A stretch of DNA of 10,554 nucleotides from an uncultured Bacilli bacterium (GTDB lineage: Bacteria > Bacillota_I > Bacilli_A > RF39 > UBA660): positions 1-10,554 of the forward strand of contig CAKPDJ010000043.1 of the NCBI GenBank assembly GCA_934148875.1. The letters are read 5' to 3'. The notes beneath the pieces are model-generated. The model was not told where the DNA came from. It did not search any database and worked only from the letters and a program-made list of their open reading frames with translations. A program made the translations under genes and the position numbers. The first letter of the stretch is position 1, and each line of letters starts with the position of its first letter. Below are positions 1 to 5,947 of this stretch, piece after piece.

Positions 1-318
1 GAAAACAAAAAAATATTAAAGGGTACTAATTATACTTGTAGTGATCACAATAAATTATGGTATGAATCATTATCTTTTGCTAAAGAAGCACATGCTATGG
101 AAGATGAACTAAAAAAACTAAAAGAACATTTTAACGAATGTTATACAACATTAAGTGAAATAGCTTATTTAAAATCCAATTCTGGTTTTAATTTTAATGA
201 TGATTTAAAGCAGGATTTTGAACAGTTTATAAATCAAAAAGTTGATTATTGTGATGTTGATTTTTCTGTTCCTGCTAGAGAAATTGATATAAATAAAAAA
301 ATGATAAAAAAGTTATAG
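1..318 (+). CDS. 3' end of an unrecognised gene (5' truncated)
   Basis: The reading frame is open from the first base of the window to a TAG stop at 316-318, giving the last 105 residues of a protein whose start lies outside. The internal ATG at 97 has no good ribosome binding site, and the frame upstream of it reads as normal protein, so it is not taken as the start. The visible part is hydrophilic, rich in Lys, Glu, Asp and Asn, with no membrane segment. It is probably helical: residues from about 33 alternate charged and hydrophobic positions (EDELKKLKEHF). It contains three Cys residues (in NYTCSDH, FNECYTT and DYCDVD), too scattered for an obvious metal site. I do not recognise the family and assign no function. 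No U-tailed hairpin follows directly, so its transcript may run into the T-box leader and stop at the terminator there. Confidence 0.75.
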   Translation, partial: ENKKILKGTNYTCSDHNKLWYESLSFAKEAHAMEDELKKLKEHFNECYTTLSEIAYLKSNSGFNFNDDLKQDFEQFINQKVDYCDVDFSVPAREIDINKKMIKKL

Positions 319-334
319 CATTTATTTTAATTTG

Positions 335-343
335 TGTTATACT
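335..343 (+). promoter_or_regulatory. Extended -10 promoter of the T-box/leuS operon
   Basis: TGTTATACT is an extended -10 (TG, one base, TATACT) placed about 7 bases before the predicted 5' end of the T-box stem I. No good -35 is visible 16-18 bases upstream, which is tolerable for an extended -10 promoter. Transcription would start near 350. Confidence 0.45.
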
Positions 344-349
344 AATAGT

Positions 350-550
350 AATTTAGCATTGATGAGAGAGTAGTAATAAATGATTATTTGATAGAGAGTC
401 TATGGTTGGTGTAAATAGATAATATTAGTTTATGAACTTGCTTTTGGAGCTAATTAGGGTAATTCCTTTATCAATACAAGAGTGTATAGTTTATCTATAA
501 ATTAAGGTGGTACCGCGATTATTCGTCCTTATGGGTGAGTAGTCGTTTTT
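350..550 (+). promoter_or_regulatory. T-box riboswitch, tRNA-Leu responsive
   Basis: The canonical T-box sequence AAGGTGGTACCGCG is at 504-517. Its TGGT bulge (508-511) can pair with the NCCA end of an uncharged tRNA, and U511 matches the discriminator A expected in tRNA-Leu. Stem I starts with TTAGC (353-357), which pairs with GCTAA (449-453). It contains the GATGAGAGAGTA-type conserved bases (361-372) and an apical TCTAT/ATAGA stem around GGTTGGTG. The specifier region GAACTTGCTTTTGGAG (434-449) places CTT (437-439), a leucine codon, in the specifier loop followed by a purine, as in other T-boxes; the shifted reading TTG is also leucine. AAGG (504-507) can pair with CCTT (527-530) to form the antiterminator, which excludes the terminator below. 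The leucine specificity agrees with leuS downstream. Confidence 0.95.
516..550 (+). terminator. Intrinsic terminator of the T-box leader
   Basis: A 13-bp hairpin runs from 516-528 to 533-545, with loop TTAT and a T5 tail at 546-550. Stem pairs are Watson-Crick or G-U throughout. Its left arm contains bases also needed by the antiterminator, so the two folds are mutually exclusive. It is the regulated stop of the leucine operon. Confidence 0.9.
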
Positions 551-571
551 ATTTTGAAGGGAGAAAGATTT

Positions 572-1003
572 ATGGAATATGTTATTTGGTTTATAACTGG
601 CTTTTTGTTAGTTTATATTATTTATTATATTTTTTCAATAAGACCATCGGTAAGAAAAAATAAGCCTCCAGTGGAAGCTCAATATTTAATAGTTCAATAT
701 AAGTTGGATATTAAAAAGTTTAGTTATAGAAAATTTTTGAAGATAGTTGGACTAGTTACTAGTTTTGATATTGCATTAGTTGCTACTGTTGTTTGTAATG
801 TTGGTGGTGTTGTATGGCAAATTCTATTTGGATTTGTTGCTGTTGTTCCGGTAATAATAATATCATTTTTATTACTTGGTAAGTATTATCAACAAAAGCA
901 GTTAAAAGATAATTCAAAAGAACTAGCTAAAGAAAAGAAATATTTGGATAAAATTAATAAAAAGAAGAGTAAAAATAAGAAAGTAGTTAAGAAAGGAAAA
1001 TAA
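572..1003 (+). CDS. Small three-helix membrane protein with Lys-rich tail, unknown function
   Basis: The ATG at 572 is preceded by the ribosome binding site GAAGGGAG (556-563) at normal spacing. The in-frame TTG at 554 lies upstream of this site and next to the terminator U-run, so it is rejected as a start. The 143-residue product has a first hydrophobic segment at about 2-22, a soluble loop with the motif PPVEAQYLIVQYKLD (about 32-46), two further hydrophobic segments at about 56-76 and 82-104, and a 39-residue tail that is largely Lys. It is probably an integral membrane protein with a basic, cytoplasmic C-terminus. I do not recognise a named family. It is the first gene after the leucine T-box and stops three bases before leuS, so the two are co-transcribed and both should respond to leucine limitation. 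Why it shares this control is unknown; no transporter signature is visible. Confidence 0.88.
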   Translation: MEYVIWFITGFLLVYIIYYIFSIRPSVRKNKPPVEAQYLIVQYKLDIKKFSYRKFLKIVGLVTSFDIALVATVVCNVGGVVWQILFGFVAVVPVIIISFLLLGKYYQQKQLKDNSKELAKEKKYLDKINKKKSKNKKVVKKGK

Positions 1004-1006
1004 ATT

Positions 1007-3829
1007 ATGGAAAGTGCACAAGTTATAGAAAAAAAATGGCAGAATTATTGGCAGGAACATCATACATTTGAAGCTAAAATAGATAAAAGTAAGGAAAAAT
1101 ATTATTATTTAGTAGAATTTCCTTATCCAAGTGGAGCTGGACTTCATGTAGGACATGTTAGAAGTTATACTGCTTTAGATGTTTTAGCTAGAAAGAAAAG
1201 AATGATGGGTTATAATGTATTGTTCCCAATGGGATGGGATGCTTTTGGTGCTCCTGCTGAACAGTATGCTATTAAAAATCATATTCATCCTAGTATTGCA
1301 GTTAAGGAAAATATTAAGACATTTAAGGGACAAATTGAGAAACTTGGAATTTCTTTTGATTGGTCAAGAGAATTTTCAACAACTGATCCTGAATATTATA
1401 AATGGACACAATGGCAATTTTTACAGTTTTTTAAAAATGGTATGGCTTATAAAGCTAAGAAAAATATAAATTGGTGTCCAAAATGTAAAACAGGTCTTTC
1501 TAATGAGGATTCTAGTGGTGGTGTTTGTGAAAGATGTGGAACTCAAGTTGTTCAAAAGGAAAAAGAACAGTGGATGCTTCGTATGAGTGATTATGCTGAG
1601 GATTTAATAGATGGATTAAAAGATACTGATTTTCAAGAAAGAACTAAAACAGCACAAATTAATTGGATTGGTAAATCAACTGGTGCTGAAGTAGACTTTA
1701 AACTTGCTCAAGTAAATGAAAAACTTACTGTTTATACAACACGTCCAGATACTTTATTTGGAGTAACATTTATGGTTGTAGCTCCAGAACATCCTTATAT
1801 TGATTTATATAGCGGATTAATCAAAAATATGAATGAAGTAATTGACTATCGTGAACAAACAAATAAGAAAACAGAGTTTGAACGTACTCAATTAGTTAAA
1901 GATAAGACAGGTATTAAATTAGAGGGCTTAAGTGCTATTAATCCTGTTAATGGAAAGGAAATACCTATTTATATATCTGATTATGTTATGATGAATTATG
2001 GTACTGGAGCTATTATGGCTGTACCTGCTCATGACGGTAGGGACTATGATTTTGCTAAGAAATTTGGTATTGATATTATTCAAGTATTAGAAGAAGAAAC
2101 TGGTATTAGTCATAGTGATGAGGCTAAAAAGAAATCTATCGTTGCGATTGTTTATGATGAAAAACAGGATAAATATTTAACTATTAATTGGAGTAAAAAC
2201 GGTGGTAGATTATTTGTAGGTGGAACTATAAAAGAAAATGAGTCTGCTCTAGATTGTGCTATTCGTGAAATACAAGAAGAAACTGGTTATACAGATATTT
2301 CTTTGGTTAGGGCTTCATTTAAAATTAATCATCATTATTATGCTTATAATAAAGATAAATATTTTAATATTGAAGCTACACCTCTTTTATTTAAATTAAA
2401 TAGTGATAAGAAGGTTAATCAAAATTTGGATGATGATGAAAGCTTTCAAGTAGAATGGGTTTCTAAAGATGTTATAAGTAAGGAAATTGTTGATGAACTT
2501 CATAAAAAGTCTTTTGAATATACTATAAATGAAACAGCTATGGTTGGAGATGGTGTTCATATTAATTCTGATGGTTTAGATGGTTTACATAAAGAAGATG
2601 CTATCTCTAAAATAATTAGTTATCTAGAAGAAAATGGTATTGGAAGAAAGAAAACTAATTATAAACTTCAAGATTGGATTTTTACTCGTCAAAGATTCTG
2701 GGGTGAACCTATTCCTCTTATTTATTGTGATGATTGTGGTTGGGTAGCTGTACCTGATGAAGATTTACCAGTACTTCTTCCAAATGTTGCTGAATATGAA
2801 CCAACTGATGATGGAGAAAGTCCACTTGCTAGAATAAGTGAATTTGTTAATACTACTTGTCCTCATTGTGGAAAACCTGCTAAAAGAGAAACAGATACTA
2901 TGCCTAACTGGGCTGGGTCATCTTGGTATTGGTTACGTTATATGGATCCTCATAATGATAAGGAATTCGTATCACGTGAAGCATTAGATTATTGGGGAAA
3001 AGTAGATTGGTATAATGGTGGTATGGAACATGCTACACGTCATTTACTTTATGCTAGATTTTGGAATCAATTTTTATATAATATGGGATTAGTTCCTAAT
3101 AAAGAACCATTTAAAGTTCGTGCTAGTCATGGTATGATTTTGGGTGAAGGCGGAGTTAAGATGAGTAAAAGTCTTGGTAACGTTATTAATCCTGATGATA
3201 TAGTTAAAGTATATGGTGCTGATAGTTTACGTACTTATGAAATGTTTATTGGAGATTACGAAAAAGAAGCTACTTGGAGTGAGCAAGGATTAAATGGATG
3301 TAAGAAATATTTGGATAGAGTAGCACGTATTGGAGAAAAGGTTAATGATAGCTTAGAATACTCTAAAGAAATAGAAAAAGATATTCATAAGACTATTAAG
3401 AAGGTTACTGAAGATATTGATGGATTAAAGTTTAATACTGCAGTGTCAGCTCTTATGATATTACTTAATAAAATGGAAAAAATGGAGTCTATTTCTAAAG
3501 CAGATTATCGTACTTATTTAATGCTTTTAAATCCATTTGCTCCTCATATTACTGAAGAGTTAAATGAAATGTATAAGCTAGGTAATCCGATATGTGAATC
3601 TAGTTGGCCTAGTTACGAAGAAAGTAAATTGGTTGATGAAGAAAAAGAAATAGCTGTTCAAGTAAATGGTAAAGTTAGAGCTACTATTTTAGTTCACATT
3701 GATGATAATGATGATACTATTCAAAAAAAGGCTTTAGCAGAGGATAATGTTAAGAAACATATTGAAGGTAAAGAGATAGTTAAAGTTATTGTAATTAAAG
3801 GTAGAATAGTTAATATTGTAGTTAGATAG
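1007..3829 (+). CDS. leuS: Leucyl-tRNA synthetase with an inserted Nudix domain
   Basis: This cytoplasmic class I synthetase charges tRNA-Leu with leucine using ATP. The HIGH motif is HVGH (residues 47-50) within YPSGAGLHVGH, and the KMSKS motif is at 718-722. Zinc-type Cys pairs occur at C157/C160 with C174/C177 and at C574/C577 with C618/C621. The CP1 editing domain is recognisable and looks intact: the Thr-rich TTRPDT peptide at 244-249 and the GTGAIMAVPAHD...RDYDFA segment (332-350) with the conserved Asp. The anticodon-binding region ends with AVQVNGKVRATI near 883-894. At 940 residues it is about 130-140 longer than typical Bacilli LeuRS. The excess is a single insertion at about 366-508 carrying a Nudix box. 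The ATG follows the upstream stop by three bases and is preceded by GAAAGGAAA (991-999). It is controlled by the leucine T-box and ends at a terminator overlapping its stop codon. Confidence 0.98.
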   Translation: MESAQVIEKKWQNYWQEHHTFEAKIDKSKEKYYYLVEFPYPSGAGLHVGHVRSYTALDVLARKKRMMGYNVLFPMGWDAFGAPAEQYAIKNHIHPSIAVKENIKTFKGQIEKLGISFDWSREFSTTDPEYYKWTQWQFLQFFKNGMAYKAKKNINWCPKCKTGLSNEDSSGGVCERCGTQVVQKEKEQWMLRMSDYAEDLIDGLKDTDFQERTKTAQINWIGKSTGAEVDFKLAQVNEKLTVYTTRPDTLFGVTFMVVAPEHPYIDLYSGLIKNMNEVIDYREQTNKKTEFERTQLVKDKTGIKLEGLSAINPVNGKEIPIYISDYVMMNYGTGAIMAVPAHDGRDYDFAKKFGIDIIQVLEEETGISHSDEAKKKSIVAIVYDEKQDKYLTINWSKNGGRLFVGGTIKENESALDCAIREIQEETGYTDISLVRASFKINHHYYAYNKDKYFNIEATPLLFKLNSDKKVNQNLDDDESFQVEWVSKDVISKEIVDELHKKSFEYTINETAMVGDGVHINSDGLDGLHKEDAISKIISYLEENGIGRKKTNYKLQDWIFTRQRFWGEPIPLIYCDDCGWVAVPDEDLPVLLPNVAEYEPTDDGESPLARISEFVNTTCPHCGKPAKRETDTMPNWAGSSWYWLRYMDPHNDKEFVSREALDYWGKVDWYNGGMEHATRHLLYARFWNQFLYNMGLVPNKEPFKVRASHGMILGEGGVKMSKSLGNVINPDDIVKVYGADSLRTYEMFIGDYEKEATWSEQGLNGCKKYLDRVARIGEKVNDSLEYSKEIEKDIHKTIKKVTEDIDGLKFNTAVSALMILLNKMEKMESISKADYRTYLMLLNPFAPHITEELNEMYKLGNPICESSWPSYEESKLVDEEKEIAVQVNGKVRATILVHIDDNDDTIQKKALAEDNVKKHIEGKEIVKVIVIKGRIVNIVVR
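2102..2530 (+). other. Nudix hydrolase domain embedded in the LeuRS CP1 editing domain
   Basis: LeuRS residues about 366-508 have no counterpart in ordinary LeuRS. They contain a full Nudix box at residues 406-428 (bases 2222-2290) that fits G-x5-E-x7-RE-U-x-EE-x-G-U exactly: G406, E412, R420, E421, I422, E424, E425, G427 and Y428. A beta strand before the box (SIVAIVYD, 377-384) and a WSKNGGRLFVGG turn match the usual Nudix N-terminal layout. After the box come an EATPLLFKL strand (456-464) and a FQVEWVSKDVI segment (480-490) of the kind seen in MutT-like proteins. All metal-binding Glu positions are present, so catalysis is plausible. The LeuRS sequence resumes at ETAMVGDGVHINSDGLDGL (509-527). 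The domain is in frame with no stop or frameshift, and codon use matches the host gene. Its substrate cannot be read from the sequence. Confidence 0.9.
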
Positions 3830-3852
3830 GAAACAATTTTGTTTCCTTTTTT
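3828..3852 (+). terminator. Intrinsic terminator after leuS
   Basis: AGGAAAC (3828-3834) pairs with GTTTCCT (3841-3847) around a six-base loop, followed by a T run to 3852. The left arm begins inside the leuS stop codon. It closes the leucine operon and separates it from the kinase cassette. Confidence 0.9.
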
Positions 3853-3861
3853 AAATTCATA

Positions 3862-3889
3862 TTGATTTAATATTATTATTGTGTATAAT
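3862..3889 (+). promoter_or_regulatory. Upstream promoter of the HipA-like cassette
   Basis: TTGATT (3862-3867) and a perfect TATAAT (3884-3889) are separated by 16 bases. Transcription would start near 3896 and leave a leader of about 130 bases before the kinase gene. I see no riboswitch or small gene in that leader, apart from the inverted repeat listed separately. Confidence 0.6.
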
Positions 3890-3931
3890 ATATGCATCTG
3901 AGGTGCTAGTACAGGCCTTGTGTAATTATGT

Positions 3932-4008
3932 GTAAACTATTGTATTTATTTATTATATATTGATTTTATTTTCTTCTTTTATGTTAGAATGTAGTTACGA
4001 TAGTTTAC
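3932..4008 (+). repeat. Long-spaced inverted repeat flanking the proximal promoter of the kinase gene
   Basis: GTAAACTAT (3932-3940) and its exact reverse complement ATAGTTTAC (4000-4008) form a 9-bp perfect dyad. It extends to 12 of 13 bp (3932-3944 with 3996-4008), and the single mismatch can be a G-U pair in RNA. The 51 bases between the 13-base arms are almost pure A+T and contain a second possible promoter. The pair could be two operator half-sites or an RNA stem in the leader; the sequence alone does not decide. Confidence 0.6.
3960..3990 (+). promoter_or_regulatory. Possible proximal promoter inside the inverted repeat
   Basis: TTGATT (3960-3965) and the extended -10 TGTTAGAAT (3982-3990) are 19 bases apart. 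That spacing is long, but the TG extension can compensate. The element lies between the arms of the inverted repeat, so the start near 3997 would fall in the right arm. Confidence 0.4.
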
Positions 4009-4026
4009 CTTTATGAGGTGGTACTA

Positions 4027-4812
4027 TTGCTTAACATAATAGAAATTAAAAATAAAATACCTAATGGTTGTACTGTTCCGTATATTGTTTGGTGTGATGA
4101 TGGACACACCTATGTAGTTAAATTTCCAGGAAATGGGCAGGGTGTTAAAGCTTTGGTAAACGAGTTTGTAGCTTCTTCTATTGCTAATTATTTGGAATTA
4201 CCTATTTTACCATACCAATTGATAAATGTCAGATTTTCAGATTATAAAATTAAATTAGATGATAGTATTGAAATGATTGATGGTACTGCATTTGCTACAC
4301 TTTATGATCCTGATGCTACTCCTATTGTTGATCCTGGTACAATTATTAATTCTACTAATAGAAATGATGCAATTAAAATATTAATTTTTGATATACTTAT
4401 GGGCAATTCTGACCGAAATAATGGTAATCTATTGGTTGATTTGAAAACAAAGAAGATAGTGATGATAGATCATACTCATATTTTTGGGTTAGAAACTATT
4501 TGGGATGATATACAATTACTTAGACTTGTTGATGAACCTTTTGATCTTAATAAAGTTCACTCTTTTGGAAGAAGAAAAATTATGGAATCAATTATATACG
4601 ATAAATATTTTTATGATGAATTGAATGATTTTATTGCAAAAGTTAAAAATATTGATGAAAAATATATAGAAAAAATTATAAATGATATACCAAATGATTG
4701 GAATGTTAGTTTGAGTGAAAAAAGGGTATTAGTTAAATATATATACACAAGATTTCAACGTGTTGATGAGGTTGTCGAGTTATTAAATTTAAGGGAAGGG
4801 TGTTATTTATGA
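4027..4812 (+). CDS. HipA-like protein kinase (HipA_2 type)
   Basis: This predicted soluble Ser/Thr kinase is related to the HipA toxin fold. With a TTG start at 4027, placed five bases after GAGGTGG (4015-4021), it has 261 residues; the GTG at 4018 overlaps that ribosome binding site and is less likely. Visible kinase landmarks are a strand with a probable ATP-anchoring Lys in YVVKFPG (K32), the helix Glu in NEFVASSIANYLELP (E46), the catalytic segment GNSDRNNGN (126-134) with D129 and N134, and the metal-binding Asp in MIDHTHIF (D148). The protein is much shorter than the 440-residue HipA and lacks its N-terminal subdomain, as is known for the HipA_2 family. Its stop overlaps the start of the next gene (ATGA), so the pair is translationally coupled. 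A toxin or defence role is inference from the family; the target is unknown. Confidence 0.85.
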   Translation: MLNIIEIKNKIPNGCTVPYIVWCDDGHTYVVKFPGNGQGVKALVNEFVASSIANYLELPILPYQLINVRFSDYKIKLDDSIEMIDGTAFATLYDPDATPIVDPGTIINSTNRNDAIKILIFDILMGNSDRNNGNLLVDLKTKKIVMIDHTHIFGLETIWDDIQLLRLVDEPFDLNKVHSFGRRKIMESIIYDKYFYDELNDFIAKVKNIDEKYIEKIINDIPNDWNVSLSEKRVLVKYIYTRFQRVDEVVELLNLREGCYL

Positions 4813-5579
4813 AAACAAATGCTAAATATGCAATTTTAAAATATGTACCTAATTTGGAGCGCAATGAAAAAATTAATATTGCTGTTGTATTGCATTTTCC
4901 ACAATATCAATTATTAGAAATGTCAGTTATTAATAATTGGAAGCGTGTTAAGAGATTTGATGATGAAGCTGACCTTTCTTTTTTGAAAAAGTATGTGGAT
5001 AGTTTAAAAAATCATTTCTCAGTTAATCTTTTAAATGATTTTGATAACTTTGATATTGATGATCCTATGCTTTTAGATGAATCAACAAAATTTTTTGTCA
5101 ATAAATTTGTTTTTGAAATTCATGAAATTGATACTGATCTATCTTTTGATAAGTTATTTGATTATTTAATTAATTTATATTTATATTATGATGTTTCAAA
5201 AGATAAAAGAATAAGTGAGAAGGAAAGTAAGGTATTTATAGAACAACATTTTTTGGAAAATAATGTTGTTTATGAAAAATGTGGTAGTAAAAATGCTATA
5301 TGTGAGAAGTATGGCAATAATATAAATTTTGATTATAAAATTAATGATAATTATTATAAATTAATATTTTTAACAAATGATAATTATAAAAATTATGTAG
5401 CTATATTAAAAATGTGGATTACTAATACAATTATGTTAAAAAAGGAAAATAAACAATTGATATTTGTTATAGATGATATGGTTCAGAATGAAAAAACAAA
5501 GTCTTATAAAAAAATGTTAAGTGAATATGGTAAAGTTATTGATATTCACCAGTTTGTAAATAATAGTTATAAATGTTAA
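4809..5579 (+). CDS. DUF3037-type protein with extended C-terminal region
   Basis: The ATG at 4809 overlaps the kinase stop codon and is preceded by AAGGGAAGGG (4791-4800). The 256-residue protein opens with KYAILKYVPNLERNEKINIA (from residue 5), then VVLHFP; this matches the start of DUF3037 proteins, which are commonly encoded beside HipA_2 kinases. The family has no established activity. The DUF3037-like part covers roughly residues 1-90. The rest is longer than the usual short members and is rich in Asn, Tyr, Lys and Asp. It includes a strand-turn-strand segment NFDYKINDNYYKLIFL near 176-191 and a LIFVIDDM strand near 219-226. These faintly recall small nuclease-like alpha/beta folds, but I see no definite catalytic motif. 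No signal peptide or membrane segment is present. It probably acts with the kinase as partner, substrate or antidote. A terminator follows directly. Confidence 0.8.
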   Translation: MKTNAKYAILKYVPNLERNEKINIAVVLHFPQYQLLEMSVINNWKRVKRFDDEADLSFLKKYVDSLKNHFSVNLLNDFDNFDIDDPMLLDESTKFFVNKFVFEIHEIDTDLSFDKLFDYLINLYLYYDVSKDKRISEKESKVFIEQHFLENNVVYEKCGSKNAICEKYGNNINFDYKINDNYYKLIFLTNDNYKNYVAILKMWITNTIMLKKENKQLIFVIDDMVQNEKTKSYKKMLSEYGKVIDIHQFVNNSYKC

Positions 5580-5833
5580 AGTTTAATAGAAATCTTTTCA
5601 TGAATAGATTTCTTTTTTTTGTTATTTTTTGGATATGGCTTTTTAATATTTGTTAGTCCTAGAATATAATCAGTAGATGTGTTATAAAATAGTGCTAATG
5701 AAATTAGAAATTCAGTTGGTAGGTCTCTACTTTCAGTTTCATATCCTGAATATGTTCTTTCTGCTATGTGTAATACTTTTGCTAAGTCTTTTTGTAGTAA
5801 ATCATGATCTTCTCTTAAATCTTTTAAACGCAT
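5576..5833 (-). CDS. XRE-family helix-turn-helix transcriptional regulator
   Basis: This 85-residue DNA-binding protein begins with MRLKDLREDHDLLQKDLAKV. It has the usual five-helix XRE fold: helix 2 in LLQKDLAKVLHI (12-23), recognition helix in AERTYSGYE (24-32), then DLPTEFLISLALFYNTSTDYILGL (37-60), the standard end of the domain. A Lys/Asn-rich tail (64-85) follows. The start is placed at the ATG complementary to 5831-5833, preceded by GGTGA on the minus strand. An upstream in-frame ATG (5891-5893) would add 20 residues encoded by the operator region that do not resemble the family, so it is rejected. The gene is convergent with the kinase cassette, overlapping the DUF3037 gene by a few bases. 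It is divergent from the surface protein, which makes it the likely local repressor of that gene or of itself. Confidence 0.9.
   Translation of the reverse strand: MRLKDLREDHDLLQKDLAKVLHIAERTYSGYETESRDLPTEFLISLALFYNTSTDYILGLTNIKKPYPKNNKKKKSIHEKISIKL
5588..5620 (+). terminator. Intrinsic terminator of the kinase/DUF3037 cassette
   Basis: AGAAATCT (5588-5595) pairs with AGATTTCT (5606-5613), followed by a run of T to 5620. It lies wholly inside the 3' coding end of the convergent XRE gene, whose Lys-rich tail (AAA/AAG codons on the minus strand) supplies the T tract. Confidence 0.8.
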
Positions 5834-5846
5834 ATAATAATCACCA

Positions 5847-5874
5847 ATATTATTTTTGCATAGTGCAATTTGAA
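5847..5874 (-). promoter_or_regulatory. Possible promoter of the XRE gene
   Basis: On the minus strand TTCAAA (complement of 5869-5874) and TAATAT (complement of 5847-5852) are 16 bases apart and overlap the left arm of the inverted repeat. The predicted start near 5840 would leave almost no leader and cut off the GGTGA site, so this assignment is weak. Confidence 0.3.
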
Positions 5875-5903
5875 CCGTTGACTGACAGCTCAAATTGCAC
5901 TAT
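5860..5903. promoter_or_regulatory. Perfect 14-bp inverted repeat, probable XRE operator
   Basis: ATAGTGCAATTTGA (5860-5873) and TCAAATTGCACTAT (5890-5903) are exact reverse complements separated by 16 bases. The centre-to-centre distance is 30 bp, about three helical turns, so two repressor dimers or arms could sit on the same DNA face. The right arm fills the spacer and the first bases of the -10 of the rightward promoter. The left arm covers the region expected to start the leftward XRE gene. The position fits a repressor site controlling both directions. A pure RNA hairpin role is unlikely because the rightward start lies beyond the dyad. Confidence 0.8.
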
Positions 5904-5906
5904 AAT
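5878..5906 (+). promoter_or_regulatory. Promoter of the giant surface protein gene
   Basis: TTGACT (5878-5883), a 17-base spacer and TATAAT (5901-5906) give a near-consensus housekeeping promoter, the strongest in the window. The start would be near 5913, leaving a leader of about 35 bases. The spacer is occupied by the right arm of the inverted repeat, so bound repressor would block polymerase. Confidence 0.88.
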
Positions 5907-5947
5907 TTTATTAGATAATAGTAAATAATAATAATAGGAGTGGTAAT

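Noticed and set aside
554..571. TTG start of the membrane protein at 554
   Set aside because: The ribosome binding site GAAGGGAG lies inside this extension and serves the ATG at 572.
1215..1469. 84-codon open frame inside leuS
   Set aside because: It is a shadow frame of leuS, with Leu-rich nonsense composition and no ribosome binding site.
2102..2530. Nudix segment as an assembly chimera or a separate gene
   Set aside because: It is in frame on both sides, has no stop or own start with a ribosome binding site, shares the codon style of leuS, and LeuRS resumes at the expected homologous position.
3890..4010. Second T-box or other known riboswitch before the kinase gene
   Set aside because: No T-box sequence, specifier loop or terminator hairpin is present.
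5576..5833. XRE protein as the HipB-like antitoxin of the kinase
   Set aside because: It is convergent, at the far end of the cassette, and its probable operator (TAGTGCAATTTGA) does not match the inverted repeat at the kinase promoter. A link is possible but nothing in the sequence shows it.
5677..5928. 83-codon rightward open frame opposite the XRE gene
   Set aside because: It is antisense to a clear XRE domain and runs through the operator and promoter.
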